Of a stretch of 64,000 nucleotides of DNA, positions 52,469 to 60,670 are shown in pieces. The number at the start of each line of letters is the position of its first letter. Position 1 is the stretch's first letter. This DNA comes from Bacillota bacterium (lineage in GTDB: Bacteria > Bacillota > SHA-98 > UBA4971): NCBI GenBank assembly GCA_024653485.1, contig JANLFY010000002.1, forward strand, positions 62,001-126,000. The letters are read 5' to 3'. The notes beneath the pieces were generated by a model that saw only the letters and a list, made by a program, of their open reading frames with translations, was not told the DNA's origin and searched no databases. A program made the translations under genes and the position numbers.

Positions 52469-54778
52469 ATGGCTTGGTACAACAGGGAAGCGATTGACTT
52501 TGAGCTGGACCCAGGTTCCGGAGCCATCGCGCGCTTCGCGGTAAACGAGCGGCCGCTGTTAGCAAAGCCGGCTGTCGAGGGTGAGACGCCGCTACTCGAA
52601 GTCGTGCTCGTGATGGGCGAGCGAAAGATTCGAGTCCGGCCGCACACGGTTCACGTAAGACCACATCATGGGTCTATGAACGGGGCGTGTGGCATGCGCG
52701 CGGCTGAAGTGGAGTTTGTGCAGTGTGCCGAGGTTCAAGAGCTTCCAGGTGCTCGCCAAGATGTTCCCGAGGTTGACCTCGAGGAGGCGGCCGAGCGAAG
52801 CGCGCAGCTCTACCAGGTGACCGGACGCTGCCTCTTGGACATCGAAGACGATGGGACCTTCATATGGCGTTTATCACTCGAGAACAAGACCGGTCTCCCG
52901 GTGCATGAGATCCTCTTCCCTTGCCTCGGCCCCGTGCGACTGCCCGGGACGGCGGACCTGCTCTATCCCCACCACGCAGGCGAGAAGATCCGTGACGTTC
53001 CCGCGAGCCTCGCGAGCGAGCGATACTTGAGGTTCTGGCGGGCACAGAGTGTCCCGACTCCGTGCGGGTACGCCCGGGAGATCAATTACTGCGGCCTTGC
53101 CTCCATGACATGGATGGACCTCACCGACGGTGTGATAGGGCTGTATGCAGCTTCGTATGACCCTTCCTTTCCCGTCACCGGGCTCCGCGTGGAGACGGGA
53201 GGGCCGGAGGACCCATGGGTTACCCTGGGTTTTCGGAAGTACGTGGATGTCGAGCCCGGGGGTCTACACGAGACGGGCCCTGTGGTCTGGCGGGTTCACT
53301 CTGGCGACTGGCATGAGGCCGCGAGAGAGTACCGACGCTGGTTCGACGGGCTGGTTGAACAGCGGGAACAGCCGGAGGACCTCCGGAGGGAGGTTGTGAT
53401 CACGACCCATTACCAGTTCCGGCGGTACGAAGGGATAGCGCACCGCTTCGAGGACATCCCGCGCCTCTTCGACCGAGACAAGAGCGAGTTTCAGAGCCGC
53501 CACTTCTTCATTGCGAGCTGGAATCACCTTGGGTTTGATAGTCACTATCCCGACTACAATCCCGATCTCGAGCTCGGCACGCCGTTGAAGCTATACGAAG
53601 GGGTCAGGTACGTTCGGGATTCAGGCGGGTTCGCCACATTCTACATCAACAGCCGGATAATGGATCGCCACTCTGAGTACTTGCCTTCGCTGGGACAACG
53701 CTGGCTCCTGCGAAACGAAAGAGGAGAGCCGATCTCCGAGACATACGGCCCCGCGGAGGCCGTGGTATTGTGCCCGTCGTGCTCCGAGTGGCGCTCGTAC
53801 TTGGAGGAGTTCGCGGTCTGGATGTGTCAGGCTTACGGGGCTAGGGGCATCTACTTCGACCAGCTGGGTTCCGCTATGCCTTTGCCGTGTTACGCGTCTC
53901 ACGCCCACAGTCCCGTGCGAGGCTCCTGGGGATTCAACGCGGCCTATGTCGACCTGATCGAACGGACGACTGGAAGGTTGCGGGCGCTTCGCCCCGACGC
54001 GTTCCTGATGATCGAGAACTGCGGCGACATCTACAGCAGTCGCGTGTTCGCCAACGTTGCTTGGAACGGCGAACGATACGACGAGTTCTTCAATCTGTAC
54101 AAGTTCACGTTCCCAGAGCACATTCTCATCAACATGGTCAATCCGCGGAACGTGAAAGACCCCGCCCTGCAAGAGGAGATGTTCTACCGAGATCTGGACC
54201 GCGCCTTCGTTCTGGGCAGCGTCTTCTGGATCGAACCGGACCACTTCGATGACAGGGTTACCGATGACGAGCTTCGCTCGCGCATGGTTGGCTCCCTGAA
54301 GCGAGCGATCCGCGTGAGAGAAGCCACGGCGCCCTATCTGGCACACGCGGTGTTCATGGACGATCTGGAGCTGGAGGTGCCGGCGGGCCTCAAGGCGACT
54401 CGCTGGGAGAGTGCGGGGAAGAACGCCGGCGGTCTCCTCCTGGTGGTGAACCGTGAGAGACTATCTGACCTCGTCATCACTCTCTCGCGAGACGCCTGGA
54501 CATCGGGTGGCGATTCGGGCTACGGCCGGCCTGGGGGCGGGGGTCGGCTCGAGGTAGCCGAACCGGTGACACCGCCGTTTGGCACCCGGCCCGAGACGCG
54601 GCGCGCGGACGCGGAGGGAACGGACGCGGCGGGATCAGAGGTGTGGCGACTCGACTCGGAGACTTGCGAATGGCGGCGGGATTCTGCGCGCGTGGTCGGC
54701 GACGCGCGCCTCTTCTCGATTCCGTCAGCGGAGTATTCGGTGTTCCGTTGGGGATTCGACGGAAAGGAGGAAGCCTGA
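52469..54778 (+). CDS. Glycoside hydrolase-like protein (DUF6259 type)
   Basis: A 769-residue protein without signal peptide. The N-terminal half is beta-rich; the centre (about residues 310-610) looks like a TIM barrel with possible acidic catalytic residues, for example GIYFDQLGS and FLMIENCGDI, and conserved aromatic stretches (HFFIASWNHLGFDSHYPDYNPD). This layout matches DUF6259 proteins, assigned to glycoside hydrolases. The C-terminal part (about 690-740) is Gly/Arg-rich low complexity. ATG 52469 has GGGGGAG 5 bases upstream. It probably cleaves the oligosaccharide imported by the following transporter. Confidence 0.7.
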   Translation: MAWYNREAIDFELDPGSGAIARFAVNERPLLAKPAVEGETPLLEVVLVMGERKIRVRPHTVHVRPHHGSMNGACGMRAAEVEFVQCAEVQELPGARQDVPEVDLEEAAERSAQLYQVTGRCLLDIEDDGTFIWRLSLENKTGLPVHEILFPCLGPVRLPGTADLLYPHHAGEKIRDVPASLASERYLRFWRAQSVPTPCGYAREINYCGLASMTWMDLTDGVIGLYAASYDPSFPVTGLRVETGGPEDPWVTLGFRKYVDVEPGGLHETGPVVWRVHSGDWHEAAREYRRWFDGLVEQREQPEDLRREVVITTHYQFRRYEGIAHRFEDIPRLFDRDKSEFQSRHFFIASWNHLGFDSHYPDYNPDLELGTPLKLYEGVRYVRDSGGFATFYINSRIMDRHSEYLPSLGQRWLLRNERGEPISETYGPAEAVVLCPSCSEWRSYLEEFAVWMCQAYGARGIYFDQLGSAMPLPCYASHAHSPVRGSWGFNAAYVDLIERTTGRLRALRPDAFLMIENCGDIYSSRVFANVAWNGERYDEFFNLYKFTFPEHILINMVNPRNVKDPALQEEMFYRDLDRAFVLGSVFWIEPDHFDDRVTDDELRSRMVGSLKRAIRVREATAPYLAHAVFMDDLELEVPAGLKATRWESAGKNAGGLLLVVNRERLSDLVITLSRDAWTSGGDSGYGRPGGGGRLEVAEPVTPPFGTRPETRRADAEGTDAAGSEVWRLDSETCEWRRDSARVVGDARLFSIPSAEYSVFRWGFDGKEEA

Positions 54779-54780
54779 CC

Positions 54781-55686
54781 GTGCGTGGAGGGCAACAGAG
54801 GCGGCGTCTCTTGCGACAGCGCGAGCAGTTCGAGGCGTGGCTCTTTCTTGCCCCGAACCTAGCGGGGTTCTTCGTCTTCACAGTGTTCGCCGTGGTGTTT
54901 TCCCTGTGGATCAGCCTTCACGAATGGGATCTCTTCAACCCTCCAACGTTCGTAGGCGTTGCCAACTTCGCGAAGCTGCTCACTAGGGACGCGAACCTGA
55001 GGCGCGCTCTATGGAACACAGTCTGCTTCGCATTGGGCATCGTGCCGTTGGGCACTGCGGTGGCTCTCGCACTGGCCCTCCTGGTCAATAGGGCTGTAAA
55101 GGGAGTCACGTTGTTCCGCACCGCGCTTTACATCCCCTCAGTGAGCTCGACCATTGCCATCGGCATAGTCTGGGTCTGGCTTCTCGATCCCCAGTTCGGG
55201 CTCGTCAACTGGTTTCTCAGGACCATCGGCGTGGCCCACCCTCCGGACTGGCTCAGCTCCACGTTGTGGGCCAAGCCAGCGTTGATTCTGATGGACGTTT
55301 GGAAGTCGGCAGGCTACTATATGGTGATCTTCCTCGCCGGTCTTCAAGGCATCCCGGAACAGCTTTACGAGGCCGCGCTGATCGATGGCGCCACCCCATG
55401 GAGGAAGTTCTGGAGCATCACGCTCCCCCTTCTATCTCCCACGATCTTTTTCGTCGTGGTCATGCGCATCATAGGCGTGTTCAACATGTTCGAGCTGCCG
55501 TACATAATGACGTTGGGCGGGCCTGCCGGGTCGACGGAGACAATGGTGTTCTACATCTACAAGAATGCGTTCGAGTGGTTCCAAATGGGGTACGCCGCCG
55601 CAATAGCCTGGCTGCTCTTCCTCATCATATTCGCTGTCACCTACGTGCAGTTTCGCTATCAAAGAAGGTGGGTAACGTATGACTAG
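54781..55686 (+). CDS. Sugar ABC transporter permease, MalF/UgpA type
   Basis: Membrane subunit of 301 residues with six predicted segments, beginning WLFLAPNLAGFFVFTVFAVVFSLWISLHEWDLF. The coupling loop reads LYEAALIDGATPWRKFWSITLPLLSP. GTG 54781 follows AAGGAGG by 12 bases, and the gene begins right after the glycosidase stop. The next permease starts inside its end (55679), so the two are coupled. Confidence 0.9.
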   Translation: MRGGQQRRRLLRQREQFEAWLFLAPNLAGFFVFTVFAVVFSLWISLHEWDLFNPPTFVGVANFAKLLTRDANLRRALWNTVCFALGIVPLGTAVALALALLVNRAVKGVTLFRTALYIPSVSSTIAIGIVWVWLLDPQFGLVNWFLRTIGVAHPPDWLSSTLWAKPALILMDVWKSAGYYMVIFLAGLQGIPEQLYEAALIDGATPWRKFWSITLPLLSPTIFFVVVMRIIGVFNMFELPYIMTLGGPAGSTETMVFYIYKNAFEWFQMGYAAAIAWLLFLIIFAVTYVQFRYQRRWVTYD

Positions 55687-56560
55687 GGAGATCCGTACTG
55701 CCGGAGTCGTTGTGACGTCCGCCGCCCGTAGAGCCGCCAAGGAGCGCCTGGGGAACGCGGCAGTCTTCGTTCTATTGAGCATAATATCCGTTGCCACTGT
55801 CTTGCCGTTCCTGTGGACGATCTCCTCTGCGCTGAAAGGACCTGGACAGGTATTCGACTACCCGCCAAGATGGATTCCCAGCCCGGCGCACTGGGAGAAC
55901 TTCGCCACGGCCTGGAACCGCGTGCCCTTCGGCCGCTTCCTCCTGAACTCGACGTTTGTAGCGTGTTCCGTTGTGTTCTTGCGTCTCTTGACTTCGTCGC
56001 TCGCTGCCTACGCCTTTGCCCGAATGCGCTTTCCGGGACGCGACGCTATGTTCCTCCTCTATCTCGGCACGCTGATGATTCCGGGGCAGGTGACCATCAT
56101 CCCTAGGTTCATCCTAGTGCGTTACCTTCACTGGCTTGATACGTATACCGCTATGATCTTGCCTGGGGCTTTCTCCGCTTTCGGGACTTTCTTGCTGCGC
56201 CAGTTCTTCCTTACGCTTCCGTACGAACTCGAGGACGCTGCGAGAATCGACGGGTGCAGCCGCCTCGGGGTGTATTGGCACATCATACTGCCCTTATCCC
56301 GACCTGCCCTCGTGGCGCTCGGGATATTCACGTTCGAGGGTGAATGGAACGCGTTCCTGTGGCCGTTGATCGTGGCGAACAACCCAATGAAGATGCCAGT
56401 CCAGGTGGGTCTTGCGTTCTTTCGGGGGATGTACTCGACCGAATGGGAGATCATGCTGGCGGGCACTCTCATCGCTCTCGTCCCCACGCTCGTCGTGTTT
56501 GCTGCGGGTCAGAGGTACTTCACGAAAGGAATCGCTCTTTCCGGGTTGGGAGGCCGCTAG
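55679..56560 (+). CDS. Sugar ABC transporter permease, MalG/UgpE type
   Basis: Membrane subunit of 293 residues with six predicted segments. SSLAAYAFARMRFPGRDAMFLLYLGTLMIPGQVTIIPRFILVRYLHWLDTYTAMILPG and the coupling loop LEDAARIDGCSRLGVYWHIILPLSRPAL match the family. It overlaps the previous permease gene by 8 bases. No ATPase gene follows anywhere in this operon, so the importer must borrow a shared ATPase. Confidence 0.92.
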   Translation: MTREIRTAGVVVTSAARRAAKERLGNAAVFVLLSIISVATVLPFLWTISSALKGPGQVFDYPPRWIPSPAHWENFATAWNRVPFGRFLLNSTFVACSVVFLRLLTSSLAAYAFARMRFPGRDAMFLLYLGTLMIPGQVTIIPRFILVRYLHWLDTYTAMILPGAFSAFGTFLLRQFFLTLPYELEDAARIDGCSRLGVYWHIILPLSRPALVALGIFTFEGEWNAFLWPLIVANNPMKMPVQVGLAFFRGMYSTEWEIMLAGTLIALVPTLVVFAAGQRYFTKGIALSGLGGR

Positions 56561-56938
56561 GCGGCGGGCTGCCTTGCACCACTCGCCGGGCTCGAGCGGG
56601 TCGAAACGTGCGGAACGCCCGGAGGAGCGTTCGCGGGCGGCGGCCGGGCGGGCAGCGTGGGATGGAGGCGCTGGTACAGACGCGAGGCAGAGGCAGCCGT
56701 GCGCGGGGCAGACGCTGAGCTGGCGCGGAGGAGTGCCTGGCTAATGCGCGGTCGAAGCTAAAGCCGACACCGGTCCGAAAGAGGGATGGGGTGAAAGGAG
56801 GGGGGAATGAGGGCAATCCTCCGTGTTCGTTACGCTGGGTTCGTCGTCAGATCTGTCGTAGGGAGCCAGCGGGTCTATGTGGACCTCGGGAGCAACGTGC
56901 GGTCGAGTCTGCGGTCTACCAAAAGGAGGGCACGAGAT
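56561..56938 (+). other. Spacer with an extra in-frame start upstream of the binding protein
   Basis: Mostly arginine-coding GC-rich sequence without a gene. At its end AAAGGAGGGGGG directly precedes an ATG at 56807, in frame with the binding-protein gene whose preferred start is 56939. The extra 44 codons would precede the signal peptide. Confidence 0.45.
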
Positions 56939-58204
56939 ATGCGAGTAAGAAGGTTCTTCGTAGGGATCCTGGCGCTCGCCCTATCGCTCGGCGTCGCCGT
57001 AGCGCCGTGCGCCGCGGCCAAGACGAAAGTGCGGGTCTCGACATGGTGGAGCTTTGAGACAGGGAGTCCCCTCGACGCGTTGAAGGCTGCCTTTGAGGCG
57101 GCGAATCCCGACATCGAGATCGAGTACCTACAGATTCCTTCCTCAGAGTACTATACGAAAGTCTTGACGATGATCGCAGGCGGCACTCCGCCCGACGTCG
57201 CCATGCTGGGCATGGATAAGCTCGGCTCATGGGTCCCCCGCGGTGCGCTTCAGGAACTCACTTCATACATCAAGGAGGCCGGGTACGACCTGAATCAGCT
57301 CTTTCCCGCGGTACGTAGGGCCATTGAGTTCCGCGGCGGCATCTATGCCCTTCCGAGGGACGTGACCACGAGCGTCGTTGCGTACAACAAGACCCTCTTT
57401 GACCAGGCCGGCGTGGCCTATCCGAAGGCGGGTTGGACGCGCCAAGACTTCCTGAACACGGCCAAGGCCTTGACGAAAGTGGAAGGCGGTCGCACAACGG
57501 TGTTCGGCTACGCCTTCGATACTTTCCCCGACGGATTCGTGGACTGGCTCTTCACGAACGGAGCGAGCTTCATCGACGCCCAGGCCAACCGCGACGCGCT
57601 GCACGAGCCGAAGGCGGCGGAGGTCCTGAAGTTCCTGCAGGGCATGATCAAAGAGGGCATCGCTCCCTCGCCGAGCCAGGCGGAGGCCTTCAAGTACGCC
57701 TCCAGCGCGTTCACGATTCAGAAGACTGCTATGTACGTCGCCACGGTAGGATGGGCGAACACTTTCGCCAAGGACGCCAAGCTCAACTGGGACGTGGCGC
57801 CCATGCCAGTCTGGGCTGAAGGAATGGAGCCTGCTTGCAGACTCTGGGTCAATTTCTGGACGCTCCCGAAAGGATCCGTTCATCCGAAGGAAGCTTTCAA
57901 GGTGATGGCGTTCTTCGCGGGACCAGTTGGCCAGAAGATCGTGGGCGAAACCCGCATGGGCATCCCCGCCATTCGCGATATCGCGTACGGCCCGGCCTTC
58001 CTGGGGCTCCCGGGAGCGCCTGAACACCGCCAGGTCTTCCTGGATGTAATGCACAACGCTATCCCGTTCCCGCTCTTCCCGGAGAGCGACCAGTACTTCA
58101 CCGTCATGAGGCGAGAGCTCGACCAGGTGTGGGCGGGTCAGAGATCGGTGGAAGACGCTGTTGCGGCAATCGATCGGGAGACTCGTTCGCTGTTCGGCAA
58201 GTAG
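56939..58204 (+). CDS. Extracellular sugar-binding protein of an ABC importer
   Basis: Family 1 solute-binding protein of 421 residues. The Sec signal peptide (MRVRRFFVGILALALSLGVAVAP) ends near CAAA. VRVSTWWSFETGSPLDALKAAFEAANPDIEIEYLQIPSSEYYTKVLTMIAGGTPPDVAMLGMDKLG is the usual first lobe. ATG 56939 has AAAAGGAGGG 9 bases upstream and gives a normal signal peptide; ATG 56807 has an equally strong site. It is the receptor for the two permeases upstream. Confidence 0.9.
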   Translation: MRVRRFFVGILALALSLGVAVAPCAAAKTKVRVSTWWSFETGSPLDALKAAFEAANPDIEIEYLQIPSSEYYTKVLTMIAGGTPPDVAMLGMDKLGSWVPRGALQELTSYIKEAGYDLNQLFPAVRRAIEFRGGIYALPRDVTTSVVAYNKTLFDQAGVAYPKAGWTRQDFLNTAKALTKVEGGRTTVFGYAFDTFPDGFVDWLFTNGASFIDAQANRDALHEPKAAEVLKFLQGMIKEGIAPSPSQAEAFKYASSAFTIQKTAMYVATVGWANTFAKDAKLNWDVAPMPVWAEGMEPACRLWVNFWTLPKGSVHPKEAFKVMAFFAGPVGQKIVGETRMGIPAIRDIAYGPAFLGLPGAPEHRQVFLDVMHNAIPFPLFPESDQYFTVMRRELDQVWAGQRSVEDAVAAIDRETRSLFGK

Positions 58205-58420
58205 CCGGAACCGATGTCAGGGCCGCGGTGGCCCCGTGGCCGATCGTCTGGGACGGGCCAGGCTCGTTCTTGGCGGGTGTGAGTGTGGCAGAGGGCAGGG
58301 GAGCGCCGCGCCGAATCGCGGTTCTCTCCTGCCCGGCCGTACCCGAAGACGAGGTCACCTTCGAGTCGCGGCCACATTCAGGTAACACGCAACGACACAG
58401 CGGAATGGGGGACAACGCAA

Positions 58421-59251
58421 GTGTACCAGTGCCGAGCGACAGCATACGACACGCACGCGCTCAGCCAATCCGAGTTACGCATAGGTGTGATCGCGGACAT
58501 CCACGCTGGGTCGGACCAAGGCTCGCAGCTGGGCAGCCACGCGTTCCGGCTTCTCGAAGAGGTCGTACGCGAAATGGCGAGATTCGAGCCAGACCTCGTC
58601 GTGGACCTGGGCGACCGGATCAATAACGTGGGTCGTGTCGAAGACTCCTTGCACCTGCGAGAAGTGGTTGCGAGAATCGGGTCTCTGCGGCAACCGAGGT
58701 ATGTACCTGGCAACCACGACTTGGTCCACCTCACCCTGAGGGACAACGAAGAGGCTGCGTCGCAATCCCAGGGGCACCGGTCCGAGGTATGGCAAGGATG
58801 GCCCGTGCTCTTCCTCAACACCGAGGGCGAGAAACCTGACACGAGAAGTCTTGTGGCGGACATCTCCCACATCTCTCGAGGCTTGCTCATTGTCTTTAGT
58901 CACCGACCGCTCGTTCCGGTCCCTCTGGCCCGTAACCCTCTCTTCGACCCCGGTGAACCCCAGAATCCCCCCTGGGGTCCCGCCCTTGTGGACGAGCTGG
59001 TCGAATTGGGCTGGGTACCTTTGTGCGTCAACGGTCACCTGCATTGGAACCACGTGCTCATCGCGCGAGCATCCACCCACGTCACCGTAGGTTCTCTAGT
59101 TGAGGCGTGGGAGTGCTCGGGACATCCATCGGGGTCATTCGCCCAGCTGGTTGTGGAGCCCGCCGGGGTGTTGACGGGAGTTGGGGTGGAAGTGCACGTG
59201 ATAGGGAGGCTCGCATGCCACTACAGGTTCGATTTCCAATACGACGTCTAG
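58421..59251 (+). CDS. Calcineurin-like metallophosphoesterase
   Basis: About 276 residues with the full metal-site series: DIHAG, LGDRIN, PGNHD, FSHRPL and NGHLHWNH. The family cleaves phosphomonoesters or diesters with two metal ions. It has no signal peptide and so acts in the cytoplasm. GTG 58421 has GGGGG 9 bases upstream; the open frame runs back to 58283 without protein character. It follows the sugar transporter operon after about 215 bases; whether it belongs to it is unclear. Confidence 0.85.
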   Translation: MYQCRATAYDTHALSQSELRIGVIADIHAGSDQGSQLGSHAFRLLEEVVREMARFEPDLVVDLGDRINNVGRVEDSLHLREVVARIGSLRQPRYVPGNHDLVHLTLRDNEEAASQSQGHRSEVWQGWPVLFLNTEGEKPDTRSLVADISHISRGLLIVFSHRPLVPVPLARNPLFDPGEPQNPPWGPALVDELVELGWVPLCVNGHLHWNHVLIARASTHVTVGSLVEAWECSGHPSGSFAQLVVEPAGVLTGVGVEVHVIGRLACHYRFDFQYDV

Positions 59252-59356
59252 GCGGACTTGGGGCGAAAGCGTGGCCCCATTGCCCTGTGCGGCCTGTCAT
59301 TCGAGCGACGCGAGCCCGGCGAAGGCGAGGGGCGGCCACACGGGGAGGCTGATTCC

Positions 59357-59386
59357 TTGTCAAACTCGTTCCTTCGGCGGTACAAT
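59357..59386 (+). promoter_or_regulatory. Candidate sigma-A promoter for the gyaR gene
   Basis: TTGTCA (59357-59362), an 18-base spacer and TACAAT (59381-59386), about 110 bases before the start codon of the dehydrogenase. Five of six matches in each box. Confidence 0.6.
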
Positions 59387-59495
59387 CAGGCTGTGGGAAT
59401 GCAAGCCGAGATCATGCGAGCATGAACCAAAACCCACGCCGAGCTGGAGAGCGAGGCAGCGCCAGCACCAGCCGGTCCGTCGAGGTCGTTAGCGG

Positions 59496-60524
59496 ATGAA
59501 GACGGTGAAGCCCAAGATCTATGTCACTCGAAGAATTCCCCAGCCGGGCCTGGATCTCCTCGCGACAGCGTTCGAGGTCGAGGTCAACTCGCACGATAGG
59601 GTCGCGACCCGGGAGGAGCTCATTGCGGGAGTACAGGGCAAGGATGCTCTCCTCTGTCTGCTCACCGACAAGATCGACGCCGCTGTCATGGACGCCGCCG
59701 GTCCAGGACTCAGAGTGATCGCCAACTACGCGGTGGGGTTCGACAACGTGGATGTGCCTGCAGCTACACTGCGCGGGATCCCGGTAACGAACACCCCCGG
59801 CGTGCTGACCGACACCACGGCCGACCTCGCCTTCGCGTTGCTCATGGCGACCGCGAGGAGAGTGGTCGAGGCGGATAGATTCATGAGGGCAGGCATGTAC
59901 CGAGGTTGGGGCCCGATGCTCTTCCTGGGCCAGGACATCCACCACAAGACCCTGGGCATAGTTGGGCTCGGAAGGATCGGTCGGGCCATGGCGGAGAGGG
60001 CAGCAGGGTTCCACATGAGGATTCTTTACACTAACACGACCGCGACGCGGGCGGAGGCCTCGACGAATGACACCGGACCGTCAAAGGCGATCGAGAAGAA
60101 GCTGAACGCCGAGTTCCGGGAGCTGCCAGACCTCCTCAGAGAGTCAGATTTCGTGAGCCTCCACGTTCCGCTCACGGAGTCGACCCATCATCTCATCAGC
60201 GACGCTGCATTCGACCTCATGAAGCGAACGGCCATACTCATCAATACGTCCCGAGGCCCTGTCGTGGACGAAAAGGCGCTGGTGCGAGCGCTCAAGATGG
60301 GGAAGATCGCCGGCGCTGGCCTCGATGTGTACGAGCGCGAGCCGGAGTGTGAGCCGGAGTTGAGAGAGCTAGACAACGTGGTAATGGTGCCGCACATCGC
60401 GAGCGCTTCCGTGGAGACCAGGACCAAGATGGCCACCATGGCTGCGGAAAACGCCGTCGCAGCCATCCGGGGCGAAGTTCCGCCGAACCTCGTGAATCCC
60501 GAAGTATGGGACAGGAAGAGGTGA
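59496..60524 (+). CDS. gyaR: D-2-hydroxyacid dehydrogenase, glyoxylate reductase type
   Basis: NAD(P)-dependent reductase of 342 residues, probably acting on glyoxylate, hydroxypyruvate or a similar 2-keto acid. GIVGLGRIGRAMAERAAGF is the cofactor loop, INTSRGPVVDEKALVRAL carries the substrate arginine, LDVYEREPE the acidic residue and VPHIASASVETR the catalytic histidine. GAGGT lies 9 bases before ATG. It has its own promoter candidate and is only distantly similar to the dehydrogenase at 3163-4209. An insertion at about residues 185-215 (TATRAEASTNDTGPSKAIEKK) is unusual. Confidence 0.87.
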   Translation: MKTVKPKIYVTRRIPQPGLDLLATAFEVEVNSHDRVATREELIAGVQGKDALLCLLTDKIDAAVMDAAGPGLRVIANYAVGFDNVDVPAATLRGIPVTNTPGVLTDTTADLAFALLMATARRVVEADRFMRAGMYRGWGPMLFLGQDIHHKTLGIVGLGRIGRAMAERAAGFHMRILYTNTTATRAEASTNDTGPSKAIEKKLNAEFRELPDLLRESDFVSLHVPLTESTHHLISDAAFDLMKRTAILINTSRGPVVDEKALVRALKMGKIAGAGLDVYEREPECEPELRELDNVVMVPHIASASVETRTKMATMAAENAVAAIRGEVPPNLVNPEVWDRKR

Positions 60525-60670
60525 CTGGCACCCTCGCCTCACCTCTCCTCACGTCGCCTCACCGTGACGAAGCCGGGCGTTCCCCTGTTGTACCGGAGGG
60601 TCCTGCTTCGTCTTTGGGTATGAGGTCATGGCCGACGTGATCTCAGTCTCTGTGAAAGGAGGAGGCCGGA

